DNA from: Elmis aenea
Lineage: Eukaryota > Arthropoda > Insecta > Coleoptera > Elmidae
Direction: 5' to 3'
Length of the DNA stretch: 64,000 nucleotides
Assembly: GCA_947652605.1 (NCBI GenBank)
Contig: OX393576.1
Span: 53,854,966-53,918,965 of the forward strand
A model generated the notes under the pieces. The model was not told the origin of the DNA. It ran no database searches and saw only the letters and a program-made list of their open reading frames with translations. Made by a program: the position numbers and the translations under genes. Shown here piece after piece: positions 31,257 through 42,303 of the stretch; within the stretch, counting starts at the first letter, position 1, and each line of letters begins with the position of its first letter.

Positions 31257-33151
31257 CAGTGTGTCCAAAATGTAACGTAACGGATCAATATCTCGTCTTA
31301 TAACAATTTCACAGAAAAAAGTTTCATACAAATGTTGTTTGTGGTAATTTACTACATGACCTTAAATTATTTTCAACTATACAGGGTGTTCCATTTTCGC
31401 GCTATATCAAAAACAAAGATTTTTTTAAATGGAACACCCTGTATATTTTTAGGTCATCGAATGTAATTTTTTAACCTCTACACGAATGTCTTTTCATTTT
31501 TTGATTTTGTGACAGTGTTGCCAACTTATTAATTTTTTTCCGAAAAATCTGACATAAGCAGGCTTAACTTTAAAAAATCGTAGCGACCTCGTTTCTTGAA
31601 GTTAAGAAATAAGTTTTACCGATAATGTTAGTCCGGTTAGGGAGCAACATTTTAATAATATAAAATTTAAATTTATTGATACAGGGTGTTTACAAAAAAA
31701 TGCCAAACTTTCTAAACTTCAAAGTGACATAACTCATTTTTTTCAAATGTAAACACCCTTGTTTTATTATGCTATTCGATAGCATTTTTTCTCCCCTTCA
31801 AGTTTTATGAAGAGTGTCCTATGTCTAAACCCCGTAGTTGTTGAGATATTCACTACTTTTCAAAAAAGTAGCCATTTATTTGCATTTTTATGCACCGAAG
31901 TAGGCCGTGCTTATGCAAAATAAGTGCCAAAATGTAAGCAAGTGTCAACTTAACATTTGAATAAGTTTAGAATTTAAGCGGATATAAATTACATAATAAA
32001 ATTAATTGTTTTTATTCAAAAACTATGAAAAGTAACAAATTGAAAATACGTAAAAGATAAACGACTACAATAAATGTTGAAAATGTCTTCCATTTTCATC
32101 CAGGCACAAATCTATTCTCTGCTGAAAAGATCTTTGCACTCTTCTTGATATTTCAGGTGAAATACTTGTGAAAACGTCAACAATTCGTTGTTGCATGTTT
32201 ATTGCTGTTGTCGGTGGTTCGTTCTACACAATTCCTTTCACGTATCCCCACAAAAAAAGTCAAGTTTAGTCAAATCAAATGATCTGGCAGGCAACCTGTG
32301 GGGTCCACTTCTAAAAAATGGAAGACATTTGAACATTTATTGTAATCGTTTATCTTTTATGTATTTTCAATTTGTCACTTTTCATCGTTTTTGAATAAAG
32401 ACAATTAATTTTATTAAGTAATTTATATCCGCTTAAATTCTAAACTTATTCAAATGTTAAGTTGACACTTGCTTAAATTTTGGCACTTATTTTGCATAAG
32501 CACGGCCTACTTCGGTGCATAAAAATGCAATTAAATGGCGACTTTTTTTGAAAAGTATTGAATATCTCAACAACTACGGGGTTTAGACATAGGACACTCT
32601 TCATAAAAATTGAAGGGTAGAAAAAATGCTATCGAATAGCATAATAAAACAAGGGAGTTTACATTTGAAAAAAATGAGTTATGTCACTTTGAAGTTTGGA
32701 ATGTTTGGCATTTTTTTGTAAACACCCTGTATCAATAAATTTAAGTTTTTTATTAATAAAATGTTGCTCCCTAACCGGACTAACATTATTGTTAAAACTT
32801 ATTTTTTAACTTCAAGAAACGAGGTCGCTACGATTTTTTAAAGTTAAGCCTGCTTATGTCAGATTTTTCGGAAAAAAATTAATAAGTTGGCAACACTGTC
32901 ACAAAATCAAAAAATGAAAAGACATTCGTGTAGAGGTTAAAAAATTACATTCGAAGACCTAAAAATATACAGGGTGTTCCATTTAAAAGAATCTTTGTTT
33001 TTGATATAGCGCGAAAATGGAACACCCTGTATAGTTGAAAATAATTTAAGGTCATGTAGTAAATTACCACAAACAACATTTGTATGAAACTTGTTTTTGT
33101 GAAATTGTTATAAGACGTATTGATTCGTTACGTTACATTTTGGACACACTG
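31257..33151. mobile_element. Composite palindromic element with three nested termini (copy 2)
   Basis: Outer ends 'cagtgtgtccaaaatgtaac' and 'gttacattttggacacactg' are flanked by TA (31255-31256 and 33152-33153). A second TIR pair lies at 31382 and 33029 ('cagggtgttccattttcgcg' and its complement) and a third at 31682 and 32729 ('cagggtgtttacaaaaaaat' and its complement), each next to TA and at matching distances from the outer ends. The arms are about 800-900 bp. Near 31425 the left arm also has an inward-facing 'aaatggaacaccctg', mirrored at about 32970 on the right. The centre holds a transposase remnant. Confidence 0.9.
32065..32325 (-). pseudogene. Mariner/IS630-like transposase, C-terminal third
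   Basis: The minus strand reads LPARSFDLTKLDFF, then (after a one-base slip in a T run) LWGYVKGIV, NEPPTTAINMQQRIVDVF, RRVQRSFQQRIDLCLDEN and GRHFQHLL with a stop at 32065. The 'RSPDL.PLDFFLWG' signature of mariner-type DDE/D transposases contains the last catalytic Asp. The stop codon after GIV and the slip make it dead. It occupies the unpaired centre of the palindrome. Confidence 0.75.
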
Positions 33152-33676
33152 TATTTGGGGTATTTTAAATTATTTTATTTACTGTAAATTTAAAAAAAAA
33201 ACGTTAAAAGATTTAAGTCGTACATTTATATTAATTAATATGGTAAGGTTACCAATCAGTTTTCCAAACTTTAATTTATCGTGTACTAAATTTCTTGTTT
33301 CAGTTGTGCTTTTAACTGTTTAATCGTCTTATGATTTAAAACGCTCATTTTATAAGTGTCGAGATTTTCCAAAACATCCTTATTAAATGTAGTTTTTTTA
33401 CAACAATACTTTATTAGTTATGCGATCCACCAACACAACAGATGTGGTTTTGAAACGTTTGTCTTTCTAAAGCAAGATGCGTGTTAACAAGTTCTTGAAT
33501 ATTGCAAACCTGTTGATTGGTATGATATTTAAATAACACCTTTCGTTGTTTGATTACCTCGGAATAAATTGAAAAAGCTAGTTAAACGAAATTTAGCAAA
33601 CGATACAGTTTTAAATGTACTGAAGCATTAATGAAGATCGAATTAGGGTAAAGTAAGAAGTGAAATAATGTCTTAC
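33152..33676. other. Intronic flank of the receptor exon (downstream side)
   Basis: AT-rich sequence between the palindromic element and the exon on the minus strand. No branch of coding homology was seen. The next exon, expected to begin with the KMM-type start of TM6, was not found here. Confidence 0.45.
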
Positions 33677-33881
33677 CTTTCGTTTAGATCTAGCCATCCT
33701 TTGGTCCCTAAAATTTTCAGCTTCTCCAGGTATGCGATGACACCAGATCACGATTGCAATGCTCGTATACGTGAAAAGTAAAACGGATAGTGGTATTATG
33801 TACTGAAGAAACATCAGTGCTAGCGTATACATTTTTTCGTATTGATATCCTATTGATTCCCAATCTTCTTGGCAAAAAAAT
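33677..33881 (-). CDS. RYa-R: Neuropeptide receptor exon (TM5 to intracellular loop 3), RYamide/NPY-like GPCR
   Basis: A 205-nt exon on the minus strand, bounded by a pyrimidine-rich 'tttgtttgcag' acceptor (33882-33884) and a 'gtaaga' donor (33671-33676). It encodes FFCQEDWESIGYQYEK (second extracellular loop with the disulphide Cys), a hydrophobic TM5 with LMFLQYIIPLSVLLFTYTSI, then WCHRIPGEAENFRDQRM and ARSKRK at the start of the third loop. One base completes a codon from the previous exon; the exon ends on a codon boundary. The PGEAEN.RDQRMARSKRK stretch is, from memory, characteristic of insect RYamide (NPY-like) receptors, which are plasma-membrane receptors coupling peptide signals to G proteins. 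Other exons were not found in the window, so subfamily identity rests on this exon alone. Confidence 0.82.
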
Positions 33882-34309
33882 CTGCAAACAAAAATTTACT
33901 GCATAAATTTCATGCTTGCGTATTTATTTGTAGCTTAGATTCCAGTTGGATAATTCCATATTATATCAAGTTATGTTGAATATTTAAAAAAAAAACTTTG
34001 AATGATTTAAGTCAAAAGTTCCCAACCTGCGGGATTCTTAATATTCTTATACTTTTACTTACAACAGTTTACTGGCTTTCTTGTATATTTATGTTGAGTT
34101 TGTAATAAACTTTTCACGTTTAATGAGTCGCGGTTTCCTCTAACATCATAATATTTACTTTTAGCCAGTACCAAACAGGTTTAATTTTCTACAATGCTCT
34201 TCAAGAATGTCACAGCTCTGTACAAGAAGCTCTACGATATGACTGCATGAATTTAGTGTCTTAAAATTTTAAATTTAATCTCGCGACACTACTATAGTAC
34301 CTAGTTACC
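33882..34309. other. Intronic flank of the receptor exon (upstream side)
   Basis: AT-rich, with no further exon or element recognised. It ends at a TTAA followed by a piggyBac-like terminus. Confidence 0.45.
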
Positions 34310-34313
34310 TTAA

Positions 34314-34420
34314 CCCTGCTGTTCTGTTCGTATTTGCTGCGCGCTTGTACCGTTCGGGTACATATGACCCGATACCTAATAATATAACAAAAATAGCTTT
34401 ATAACAGATTTATTACTAAA
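34314..34420. mobile_element. Possible piggyBac-like left terminus
   Basis: TTAA (34310-34313) is followed by 'ccctgctgttctgttcg' and the imperfect palindrome 'gtaccgttcgggtac'. CCC next to TTAA with a subterminal dyad is what piggyBac-like MITEs show. No inverted partner was found, so the right boundary is arbitrary. Confidence 0.4.
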
Positions 34421-34485
34421 TAAATAAACATAAACACATTGTAAATGAATGAAATAAATTTAAACATATTTTAAATGCAATAAAT

Positions 34486-34620
34486 CAGGGATGGAAAACG
34501 TAACGTAACGATACCCGATAACGTTATAATAACGATTCAACTATAATTTTTTATACAATAACGTAACGATATTTTTATAACGTTATATAACGTTATAATA
34601 ACCGATAACGTTTCGTTGAA
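34486..34620. mobile_element. Left part of a hAT-type MITE rich in ATAACGTTAT
   Basis: 'cagggatggaaaacgtaacg' matches the left end of the complete copy at 59757-60648, and similarity continues to about 34618. The right half is missing: a Jockey fragment follows immediately, and no 'cgttattccatccctg' end lies beyond it. Confidence 0.7.
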
Positions 34621-34966
34621 AGTTATTTCTATCCAAAACAAACTGCTCCTATACAAACAGGTGCTCAAGCCTGTTTGGACATATGGCCTTCAATTATGGG
34701 GCTGTACCAAAAAAAGCAACTACAACTGTCTTCAAATATTCCAAAACCACGTATTAAGAAGCATAGTAAATGCCCCTTGGTATGTTCGGAACAGCGACTT
34801 ACACCGGGAACTCCAGGTAGAATCTGTCCAGGAAGAAATTAAAAAAGCTGCCAAAAGCCATGAGGAGAGGCTCCACAGACATTCCAACATTGAAGTGCTC
34901 CAACTTCTCGATAATCAACAACTAGTGCGTAGGCTCAAACGGATTAAACCGTTTGAACTTGTGTAG
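34616..34966 (+). CDS. Jockey RT C-terminal fragment
   Basis: The 116-codon frame reads QNKLLLYKQVLKPVWTYGLQ, LWGCTKKSNYN, VLRSIVNAPWYVRNSDLHRE and LVRRLKRIKPFELV, colinear with the last part of the Jockey frame at 28010-29398 (KPVWTYGLQLWG, VDAPWFVTN, RRLKRKTPLDF). The first residues come from the host MITE. The frame is intact but lacks all catalytic parts. Confidence 0.88.
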   Translation: MKVISIQNKLLLYKQVLKPVWTYGLQLWGCTKKSNYNCLQIFQNHVLRSIVNAPWYVRNSDLHRELQVESVQEEIKKAAKSHEERLHRHSNIEVLQLLDNQQLVRRLKRIKPFELV

Positions 34967-35165
34967 ACTTAAAGTGTACAAAAGCAGAGTACAGTGCTAT
35001 GTAGCCACGGTAGTGTAGTGTAGATTGTAATAGTGACTAGGATGGACCATTGGCGACATCCAGACTCAAACACAAACGTAGTAAATTAGGTTAAAGTTAA
35101 AATGTTTATTAATCTATTGGATTAGGTGCATTGCAAATTTTAAATTAAAAAAAAAAAAAAAAAAC
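34621..35165 (+). mobile_element. Severely 5'-truncated Jockey element with poly(A) tail
   Basis: It comprises the last 115 codons, about 180 bp of 3' UTR and an A run at about 35146-35164. It is inserted into a hAT-type MITE whose left part ends at about 34620. The right half of that MITE is not seen downstream, so a deletion probably accompanied the insertion or followed it. Confidence 0.82.
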
Positions 35166-37139
35166 AAATAGCCAACGAAGCAAAATATCGGAAAGATATA
35201 GCTAGTCATAATGCACCATAACACAACCGGAACATTATGGCCACGACGCTTCTGTCAAAAGACTAGTGACTGAAGGGAAAAAATAAAAACATGTGAAAAA
35301 ATTCGCAACAAACAACAGTTCCTGCTGTTCACTTACCAAAAACACTAACTAATTTATCAAATACATTAATACAATACGCTAGAGCTGAGTGAGTGAAGCA
35401 GGAAATCGTCTTTTTGTTTTGTTTTAAGGACAGGTTTTTTTTTCGGTTGACCAATACCTTGGTGTAAACCTTAATTTGAGAAGCACTGGCTGCCGTATAG
35501 TGAAAATAAAACCCTGAGACTAAAATCTTTGCGTGAACTAGCTTTGGAGTCTGATATCATAAACAACTTATTCATAAACACAGTAGAAGCAAGTTCCGTA
35601 TGACACAAGAATATTACCTTTGTACCTAAGGAAATAAATTTTAAAGTTTGATTGTTAGTTTCTTGCAAATAGTAGGAAAATCTTCTGTGAATTCCATTTG
35701 AATGACTTAGGTTATTTACTTAAACAAATTTCAGACTGTTTGTATAAAATCAAAATAGGTTTTATAATTTAATTTTTTAAAACTTTCGAAATTGATTTGT
35801 GAAATTTTTGATTAGTAGGTACCAATTTAATTTAGTTGAAAGAGTAAAGTCTTGATTAAACAAACTTTATGCAATTTTATAATCTATTGACGCAGGCTTG
35901 GCCCTTTATCTGCGAAACGGTTGTTTACTGCAATAATATTTATTTCTAACATGTAATAATACATTTTACGCATTCCATGTAGGTACATGTTTTAGAATGA
36001 TACATTGGGCTGTGTTAGAGGTTATTTCTCTAATTTAAGTTAATAAATTACCCAGTTGTCATATATAGCAGGTTGCAGCTTGCGAATAAATTTCGAAATA
36101 CAATGTGCTATTTATATCTGATAAAGAGAGTGTCTAAGAGTCTGTTAACGCCTCAAATATCGCTTGTTTTTTTTTTAATTACACCGACAAGCCATGTATT
36201 GTATTACATGACAAAAAGATTTGCGTGGAAAGAAGAAGGAAAAGATTAAAAAATTATGTGTTAATGAGGCTATTCAACTGTTCTGTTTTCCAGTAGTATG
36301 GCATCATTCGTCTTTTTTTATCAAATATCGTCACCATTAAGCTTTACGCTATAGTTTTCTACAAGTGTTTTACATATTTATGAAATATTTGTTTTAAAAT
36401 TGTATGTGTACATTGATATAAAGCATTTTGCACATTCGTTTTGTTTCTTTCGCTTAAACAACTTTTTGCTGAAAATATTTCTAATTTGCTTAACGCTGTA
36501 AAACATAGAATGTGAATATTGTGCTAATTTGCGTTGCCTTTTTAATGCAGCAATTAAGCTTAATTTCCACCTTTCTGCTTGCAATTAGTTGTGTTTCAGA
36601 AAGAATAAAAGCGATTAATTATTAAAAAGCCATGTTAAATAAATTTATTCTTTACAGCGTATAAAAATTCTCACAATTATTAAAATGTGCCTTGACATTT
36701 TTAACTTATTATTAGTCCGTTTTGAACTCGAGTTACAAAACAAATCGTATGTCAAGCGATAAAATCTCAAAACAGATAACTGGCCGTTAAATGCGGCAGC
36801 TTGACTAATATCGTTTAATCGTTATTGGATTTATCAACAGCAGTTTTGAGCTTGGTGCTTAAAATTGATTGGAGTAGCAATGAATTAAATATAATGTAAC
36901 GAAAAAAGGATAAATGTTTGCCATACTCTGCATTAAAATTTGCTTAAATATGAAGATATAACGAAGGAATAAACAAAAAGCTTAACATTCAATGAGAAAA
37001 GAACGATCGATAATAGGTACCTAATATAGAAAGGAAACAGTCAATATGGTATAGGTATGTGCAAAAGATGCATAATACTTTAAAAAAAGAGAGTAAGACC
37101 ACGAAAAGCTAGATGGAAGAAATACGAAAATAGATGAGT
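35166..37139. other. AT-rich non-coding DNA
   Basis: No terminal repeats or coding remnants recognised. Frames at 35471-35668 and 36378-36584 (minus strand) have no known motif. Confidence 0.45.
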
Positions 37140-37303
37140 GTTGAGCCGATTGCATAAAAACCAAACCCGGGATTAACCTCGAAATTAAACTCCGTTAACC
37201 CTAGAACTAACCAAAATCGCAGCATAATTGGCGCTGAAGTACCTAGTTTTACTGTTGAACTTGTATTTTAACACCAACGTTGCCTTATGCAATCGAGCCT
37301 AAG
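37140..37303. mobile_element. Palindromic MITE (copy 2)
   Basis: Ends 'ttgagccgattgcataa' and 'ttatgcaatcgagcctaag' are inverted, and the left arm carries 'accaaacccgggattaac', as in the copy at 7871-8015. The interior has diverged. No coding capacity. Confidence 0.65.
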
Positions 37304-38589
37304 TCAAATACATTTTAACAAGGTTGGTTACTTAACATTTAACACAAATATATTGTTTTCGACGTCAATTTTTCATAGGTGAACACAGACGACAGTCAGA
37401 CGTCGCAAAATGATAACTGCATTATCATTACGGTCTTTCTACATTTGTCGATACATGCATTCTTCAAGATCATATAAGGAACCTGGCGTTGTCCTTATTC
37501 AAAAAAACATTTTTCTCTGTCAATTTAGTGTTTTGGATCCTTTAAGGTTTCCATACAGCAAGCATAATTTATTATATCCATGTGCTATTATATCAACAAA
37601 AGTTACAACCACTGGGACCAGAAAAGACTTTCCAAGCAAGATTTTGTCCTTTAAATTCCTTCATTGCTATCAAATCCTTTAAGTAGCCAATAAAATTGGT
37701 GCTTAAAGGAAGCTTAATCAAACATTTTTCCATATCGCATTAAGTTTTGCAGTGGATTATTTTATATATATTGGATTACGTTTGTGGCAATCAAGCAAAT
37801 TTGTATACTCAAATATTTTGCTCATTATCCGTTTGAACTAAGTTAAGCCGATTTGTTCGTTTTACCAGCAAAACTTGTTTATAAAACGCTTGGAATATTT
37901 TACTATGCTTGGTTTCTTTGAAAATCGTATTTATATAATGTGTTTTATGTAGCTATAAAAGTTTATTTTCACCTCTTTTTAATTTTTTTTAATTATTTTA
38001 CCTACCACCAAAAATTGAACCTTGTAATTCAAACAAATATACAATTAATTTAAAATCGTCTAGTTAAAATTTAAATTAAAGTTTCAATCAATAAGAATAT
38101 TTATGTGCAAAGTAATTTTTTTTTAAAGTAAAATTTTATTGCAAGTCAGTTTAGTCCACTTTAATTTTAAAATTAATGAAGTTTCATCATACCGTCAGCA
38201 GAATTTTTGCATGTATTGGCCGTCAAATGTAACAAAATGTTTTATTTAACAGCTTAGAAAAAAACGTTGACTGCAATAAAGCTAGTTGAAAAATGTATGG
38301 CAATAAATAAGTGAAATTGTATTTTGCTCGTTACTGTAGTTGGTTAATTTCGCATTTTAATTATTTCAGATACTTAATAATACTCATGATTTTTAATAAT
38401 TGTAATAACATAGGCGACGGGTGACAATGTTGTACTGTATAAGAAAAACCTTTCTTGTCCATTTCAAGTACTAATAAACGAAACAATAGTGGTTGTTTTG
38501 AGGTTTGTGCTTCATTGTTTATGTTAAGTTGGAAATTAATTAAATAATTTCATTATTGTGTGTAAGGTAGAAGCACCTAGCTCCTGATT
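37304..38589. other. AT-rich non-coding DNA
   Basis: The frame at 37410-37682 (90 codons) has no recognisable motif or codon pattern. Nothing else was seen. Confidence 0.45.
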
Positions 38590-39382
38590 TTTACGTCAAC
38601 ACAGTTAAGGGAATAGACAATGGAACATTCAAAGACGTTTTATTGATTTTACTAAAGCCTGTGATGGAGTGCCAAGAGAGAAGGTTTGAAAATATTGAGT
38701 GAAAGTAGGGTGAGTGAAGAATTAATAGCCGCAATCGGGAGTTTATATAAGAGTTGAAGAAATTATGTGCGAACCCACAACAGGAGATCCCTGTAATTAA
38801 AACAAGAGTGGTAGTAAGACAAGGGACACTTTAAGTTCACCGCTTTTTATAATCCTAATGGATAAAATAGAAATTAAGGAGTGCAAAGCAAATACAAAAA
38901 AAGCCCACTGAAAATGAAATAAACTGAAACCTATATCTTTAACAGAACGCGCCTTTGCTAGTGATGTGGTGCTATTAGCTAACAACTAAAAGGACCTATG
39001 TAAGGGTAGATGCATTAAGATGATACCATATGAGTATCAAATAATAAAAAAAAATCAAAGATTGTTTTAATCGGGCTGGATCAACAAAAACAATTTAATT
39101 TTAAATATTAAGGAACAATAAATGAGAGACCGGTAAATTGAATGAAGAGCTGAATAACAGAATAGCTGCAGTGACGAAATTGTTTCACACCACAAATAAA
39201 TGCTTATTATAAGTAAGGAGGCGATCTTAAAAGAAACTAAGACGTTAGTATTTAAAGCAGCGTACGTACCATTTCTTACTTATAGTTCAGAATTTTGGGC
39301 AATAACAAGAAAACAAAAACAAAGGATACGATACAGAGGGAGGCGACGAGATTTTTGGGAAAAATAAAAGGATGTAGAGTAA
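38590..39382 (+). pseudogene. RTE-like LINE reverse transcriptase, degenerate
   Basis: Fragments follow the RT order: FIDFTKACDGVPREKV (motif A type), SLYKS, then 'RQGTL' with SPLF-like remains near 38820, LTERAFASDVVLLANN (FADD position, altered) near 38940, DTIQREATRFLGKIKGCRV near 39340. Many stops and frame changes. The sequence is broken at 39383 by a piggyBac-like MITE and seems to resume at about 40132. Confidence 0.7.
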
Positions 39383-39386
39383 TTAA

Positions 39387-40131
39387 CCCTTTCACTGCGG
39401 GAACCGTATTATTCCGCATAAAATTTTAGTGGCTCATGTGCGGGAACCGGAATATTACGCGGGCGTGTTTTAAGCACTTTTTGAAGCGAAAGATCACTTC
39501 TGCCGTATTTTTTAGCATGCTATAGCATACTGTGCTTCATATTCTACGTATTAGCTCGATATATGTGTATGACACTTTTTAGCCGCAGACTGCGGGAACC
39601 GTAAAATTCCGCGCTACTGGATTTTTCAGAGCGCACGCCAATTATTCTTACATGTTACTTGTTCAGTGAACAAATATGTTTGCATTTCATTAAAGTATGC
39701 GTAAATACCTGAATATTTGGATGTGGTGACGAACAACATCTAAACTGGGTAAACTCTTAGAAAGGTTAATTAGGGTTAATCCACATAAACCGGGGCGGAA
39801 GTTTAAAATTAGAATCTGTTTGCATTTGTATCAAAGTATGTGAAAAACCTGAATATTTGGATGTGGGGACGAACAATATTAAGTTGAATTCTATAATCCA
39901 GTTGGGTCAACTCCTGTAAAAGTTAATTAAGTAAACCCTAATTACATACATAATCCAGGGCGGAGGAGTAATAGAAGAACTTTTTGCATGTTTATCAAAG
40001 TAAGCATAAATACTTGGATAGTTGGCAGTTAACCTAATAATTCCAACTACTGTGTGTTAAATTTATAATAATTCAACCTAGTAATCATCAAGGCGTGTTT
40101 TAGTGTTAATTTTTTTTTACGTAAAACCTAT
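39387..40131. mobile_element. Non-autonomous piggyBac-like element (copy 2, right end lost)
   Basis: TTAA (39383-39386) and 'ccctttcactgcgg' start a sequence nearly identical to 3055-3780. An internal segment equivalent to about 3782-3885 is missing, and similarity stops after 'acgtaaaacctatact', so the two right subterminal motifs and the right TIR are gone. It sits in an RTE-like LINE. Confidence 0.88.
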
Positions 40132-40310
40132 ACTATTGAGACTAAAAGAAGAAGGCAAATACCAAGAACAATATGGGAAAACGCAGTTTGGCATAGACTA
40201 GAGCGAAAATAGGAGTCAGCTGGAGACATGTGCCACAATAAGCTAATGATTGACAGGGGCGGAGGAACATAATCAAGAACTAGAAAAACATACCTCGACA
40301 CTGAATATTA
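40132..40310 (+). pseudogene. RTE-like LINE remnant beyond the MITE
   Basis: IETKRRRQIPRTIWENAVWH then RLERK fits the basic C-terminal tail of RTE-type LINEs and is in the expected place after 38590-39382. Weak, short match. Confidence 0.45.
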
Positions 40311-40325
40311 CAGGGGTGCGAAAAA

Positions 40326-40412
40326 TTGCTCGAATACAATTGCTCGAATGGAAAATTGCTCGAAAAAAAAATTGCTCGAATAACAATTGCTCGAAAGGAA
40401 AATTGCTCGAAA
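40326..40412. repeat. Short tandem repeat, unit about 14-16 bp
   Basis: Six units share 'aattgctcgaa' followed by a variable 3-5-base spacer. The last three units repeat the spacer order of the first three, so a three-unit block of about 46 bp seems to have been doubled. Confidence 0.8.
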
Positions 40413-40479
40413 AAATGAAAAAATATTAAATTTTTATAAATACAAAATAATTAAATGTACTTACTAGAAAAGTTGTTTA

Positions 40480-40830
40480 CATTTGTTTACACTGAAATGC
40501 AGCTGAAATGAAAACATAAAAATATAGAAAACAATTAAAGATAAAATCAGTTGAAACAAAAATACAGGAAAGGCAGCTGGGATGGTTGGGTCACATTTAA
40601 AGGATAAAAGAAGAAAGGTTAACCAGAAGAGCATATGAAGCAAGAACACAGGGAAAAAACAAACGAGGTAGACCAAGAAAAACCTGGCACGACGAAGTTA
40701 AAAAGCAGCAGCGGATAAAAACATCAAATGGAAAGACATAAAAAGGCTAGCACAAGACAGAAAAACATGAAAAAAAGTCAGCACAACTCAACAGTCCTAC
40801 ACCTAACAGTAGAAGGACTCATGACTAAAT
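40480..40830 (+). pseudogene. RTE-like LINE 3' fragment (copy 2)
   Basis: The tail reads QLGWLGHI, RIKEERLTRRAYEARTQGK and NKRGRPRKTWHDEVKKQQ before frame breaks, then HKTEKHEKKSAQ. It is the best preserved of the three copies (others at 27365-27605 and 45360-45810). Only the C-terminus and 3' end are present. Confidence 0.75.
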
Positions 40831-41190
40831 AAAAAATTAAAAAGTTATATATTGTAAACAAATTTCATAAATAATATTTAATTTATTTTTCAAATTATAT
40901 CATACAACTTTTCCTAAAAGAATGGGATTGTCACTAATTGGTAACTTTGTCATAATACCACTTATGTCCGGTTTCTCCGACACATCTTAAGATCTAGCTG
41001 AATCTTAAGTTCACCTTAACGGTATAAAGTGTTGCACCAAGCAATTTTAAGAACATATTCGACTTGAGCTGAGCTCACATCTTGAGTCGCTGTTTACTAG
41101 AACTTGAGCTGGAGTACATAACCTAAAAGTATCTTGTATTTGCTTTGTTTGTAGTTAAGTGTTTGTTTAAATTGTGGTTTAAGTTTAAAT

Positions 41191-41381
41191 ATGGACATTG
41201 ACTTTATAAATATGATAGATGATGCAGATGATGACTTGTACGACCCTGTAATTCTTCGAAGGCGATTTGTTCGCGCAAATCCATTTACGGATTTCGAATA
41301 CGATCGTTTTTTTATGCGTTTTCGCCTCACAAAAGAGACAGTTATTGTGATCTTAGATCAAATTGAGCATCAATTGGAGTA
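41191..41381 (+). pseudogene. Harbinger transposase N-terminus, cut by an insertion
   Basis: MDIDFINMIDDADDDLYDPV leads into ILRRRFVRANPFTDFEYD, RFFMRFRLTKETVIVILDQI and EHQLEY. The '.R.NP...F...EF..RFRL.K' pattern is the N-terminal region of HARBI1-like nucleases. At codon 64 the frame enters the foldback element. No DDE catalytic core was found beyond it. Confidence 0.78.
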
Positions 41382-41383
41382 TA

Positions 41384-42303
41384 CAGGGTGTTTGAAATTC
41401 GAGTTTAAGCATGAAGATCTCGCGTATTATAATAGCTAGAATATAGGTTTAAATTTGGCAAAGTTGCTAAATTTGGTGCTCATTAATAATCCAAAGAGAA
41501 ATTGGAAATATCTCAAACGGTGTCCGAGAAAATTAGAAAAAACTGGAAAATACGATTTTTAAAAATCGTTTATAACTCCTTTGGAGTTTGAATTATTTTA
41601 AATGTGTAAAATAGTTGCCGATGCAACTTTTTAAGCCGAATCGGATGGTGGTCACAAATTTTTCCTAGGTCAATTCGTTTTTGTTTTAGACAACCAACTT
41701 TGTTTTTCCTTAAGGGCAGCACATCGCGTTTTTCTTCGTTATTAAAGTTCATTTTTAGGACTAACAGGCCTTAACTTTTAGATTGTTGATCGGTTGTTAT
41801 GGAAACAACATAAACTACAATGACCGGCCAACCTGATTTATAATGGTTATTGTTTAAAACGTATTTTTTGAAATTTGACAATAAAAGAAAAAGTAAACTA
41901 CAATGTGTGATACATCAATGGATTTAGAAAAATAAATGCTATTTGATAATGTAAATAGCAAAACTTGCGCCCATAAGCAAAAACAAAGTTGGTTGTCATA
42001 AAACCAAAACGAATCGATCTAAGAAAAATTTGTGACTACTATCCGATTCGGCTTAAAAAGTTGCTTCGGCAATGTTTTTACACATTTGAAATATTTCATA
42101 CTCCAAAGGAGTTATAGACGATTTTCAAAAATCGTATTTTCCAGTTTTTCCTAATTTTCTCGGACCCCGTTTGAGATATTTCCAATTTCTCTTTGGATTA
42201 TTAATGAGCACCAAATTTTGCAACTTTGCCAAATTTAAACCTATACTCTAGCTATTATAATAAGCGAGAACCCCATGCTTAAACTCGAATTTCAAACACC
42301 CTG
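41384..42303. mobile_element. Palindromic CAGGGTG element inserted in Harbinger
   Basis: The 920-bp element has arms of about 350-400 bp. Ends 'cagggtgtttgaaattcgag' and 'ctcgaatttcaaacaccctg' are flanked by TATA on both sides. The arms mirror 'ctcctttggagtttgaa' with 'tactccaaaggag', and 'ggaaaatacgattttt' with 'aaaaatcgtattttcc'. The centre shows no transposase. Related ends lie at 1-61 and 1290-1443. Confidence 0.9.

Noticed and set aside
32188..32394. 68-codon plus-strand frame in the palindrome centre
   Set aside because: It is opposite the minus-strand transposase remnant and has no independent support.
33611..33676. Extension of the receptor frame beyond the donor site
   Set aside because: The continuing residues follow 'gtaaga' and lose all resemblance to the receptor, so this is intron.
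38797..38985. 62-codon minus-strand frame
   Set aside because: It is antisense to the degenerate RTE-like reverse transcriptase at 38590-39382.
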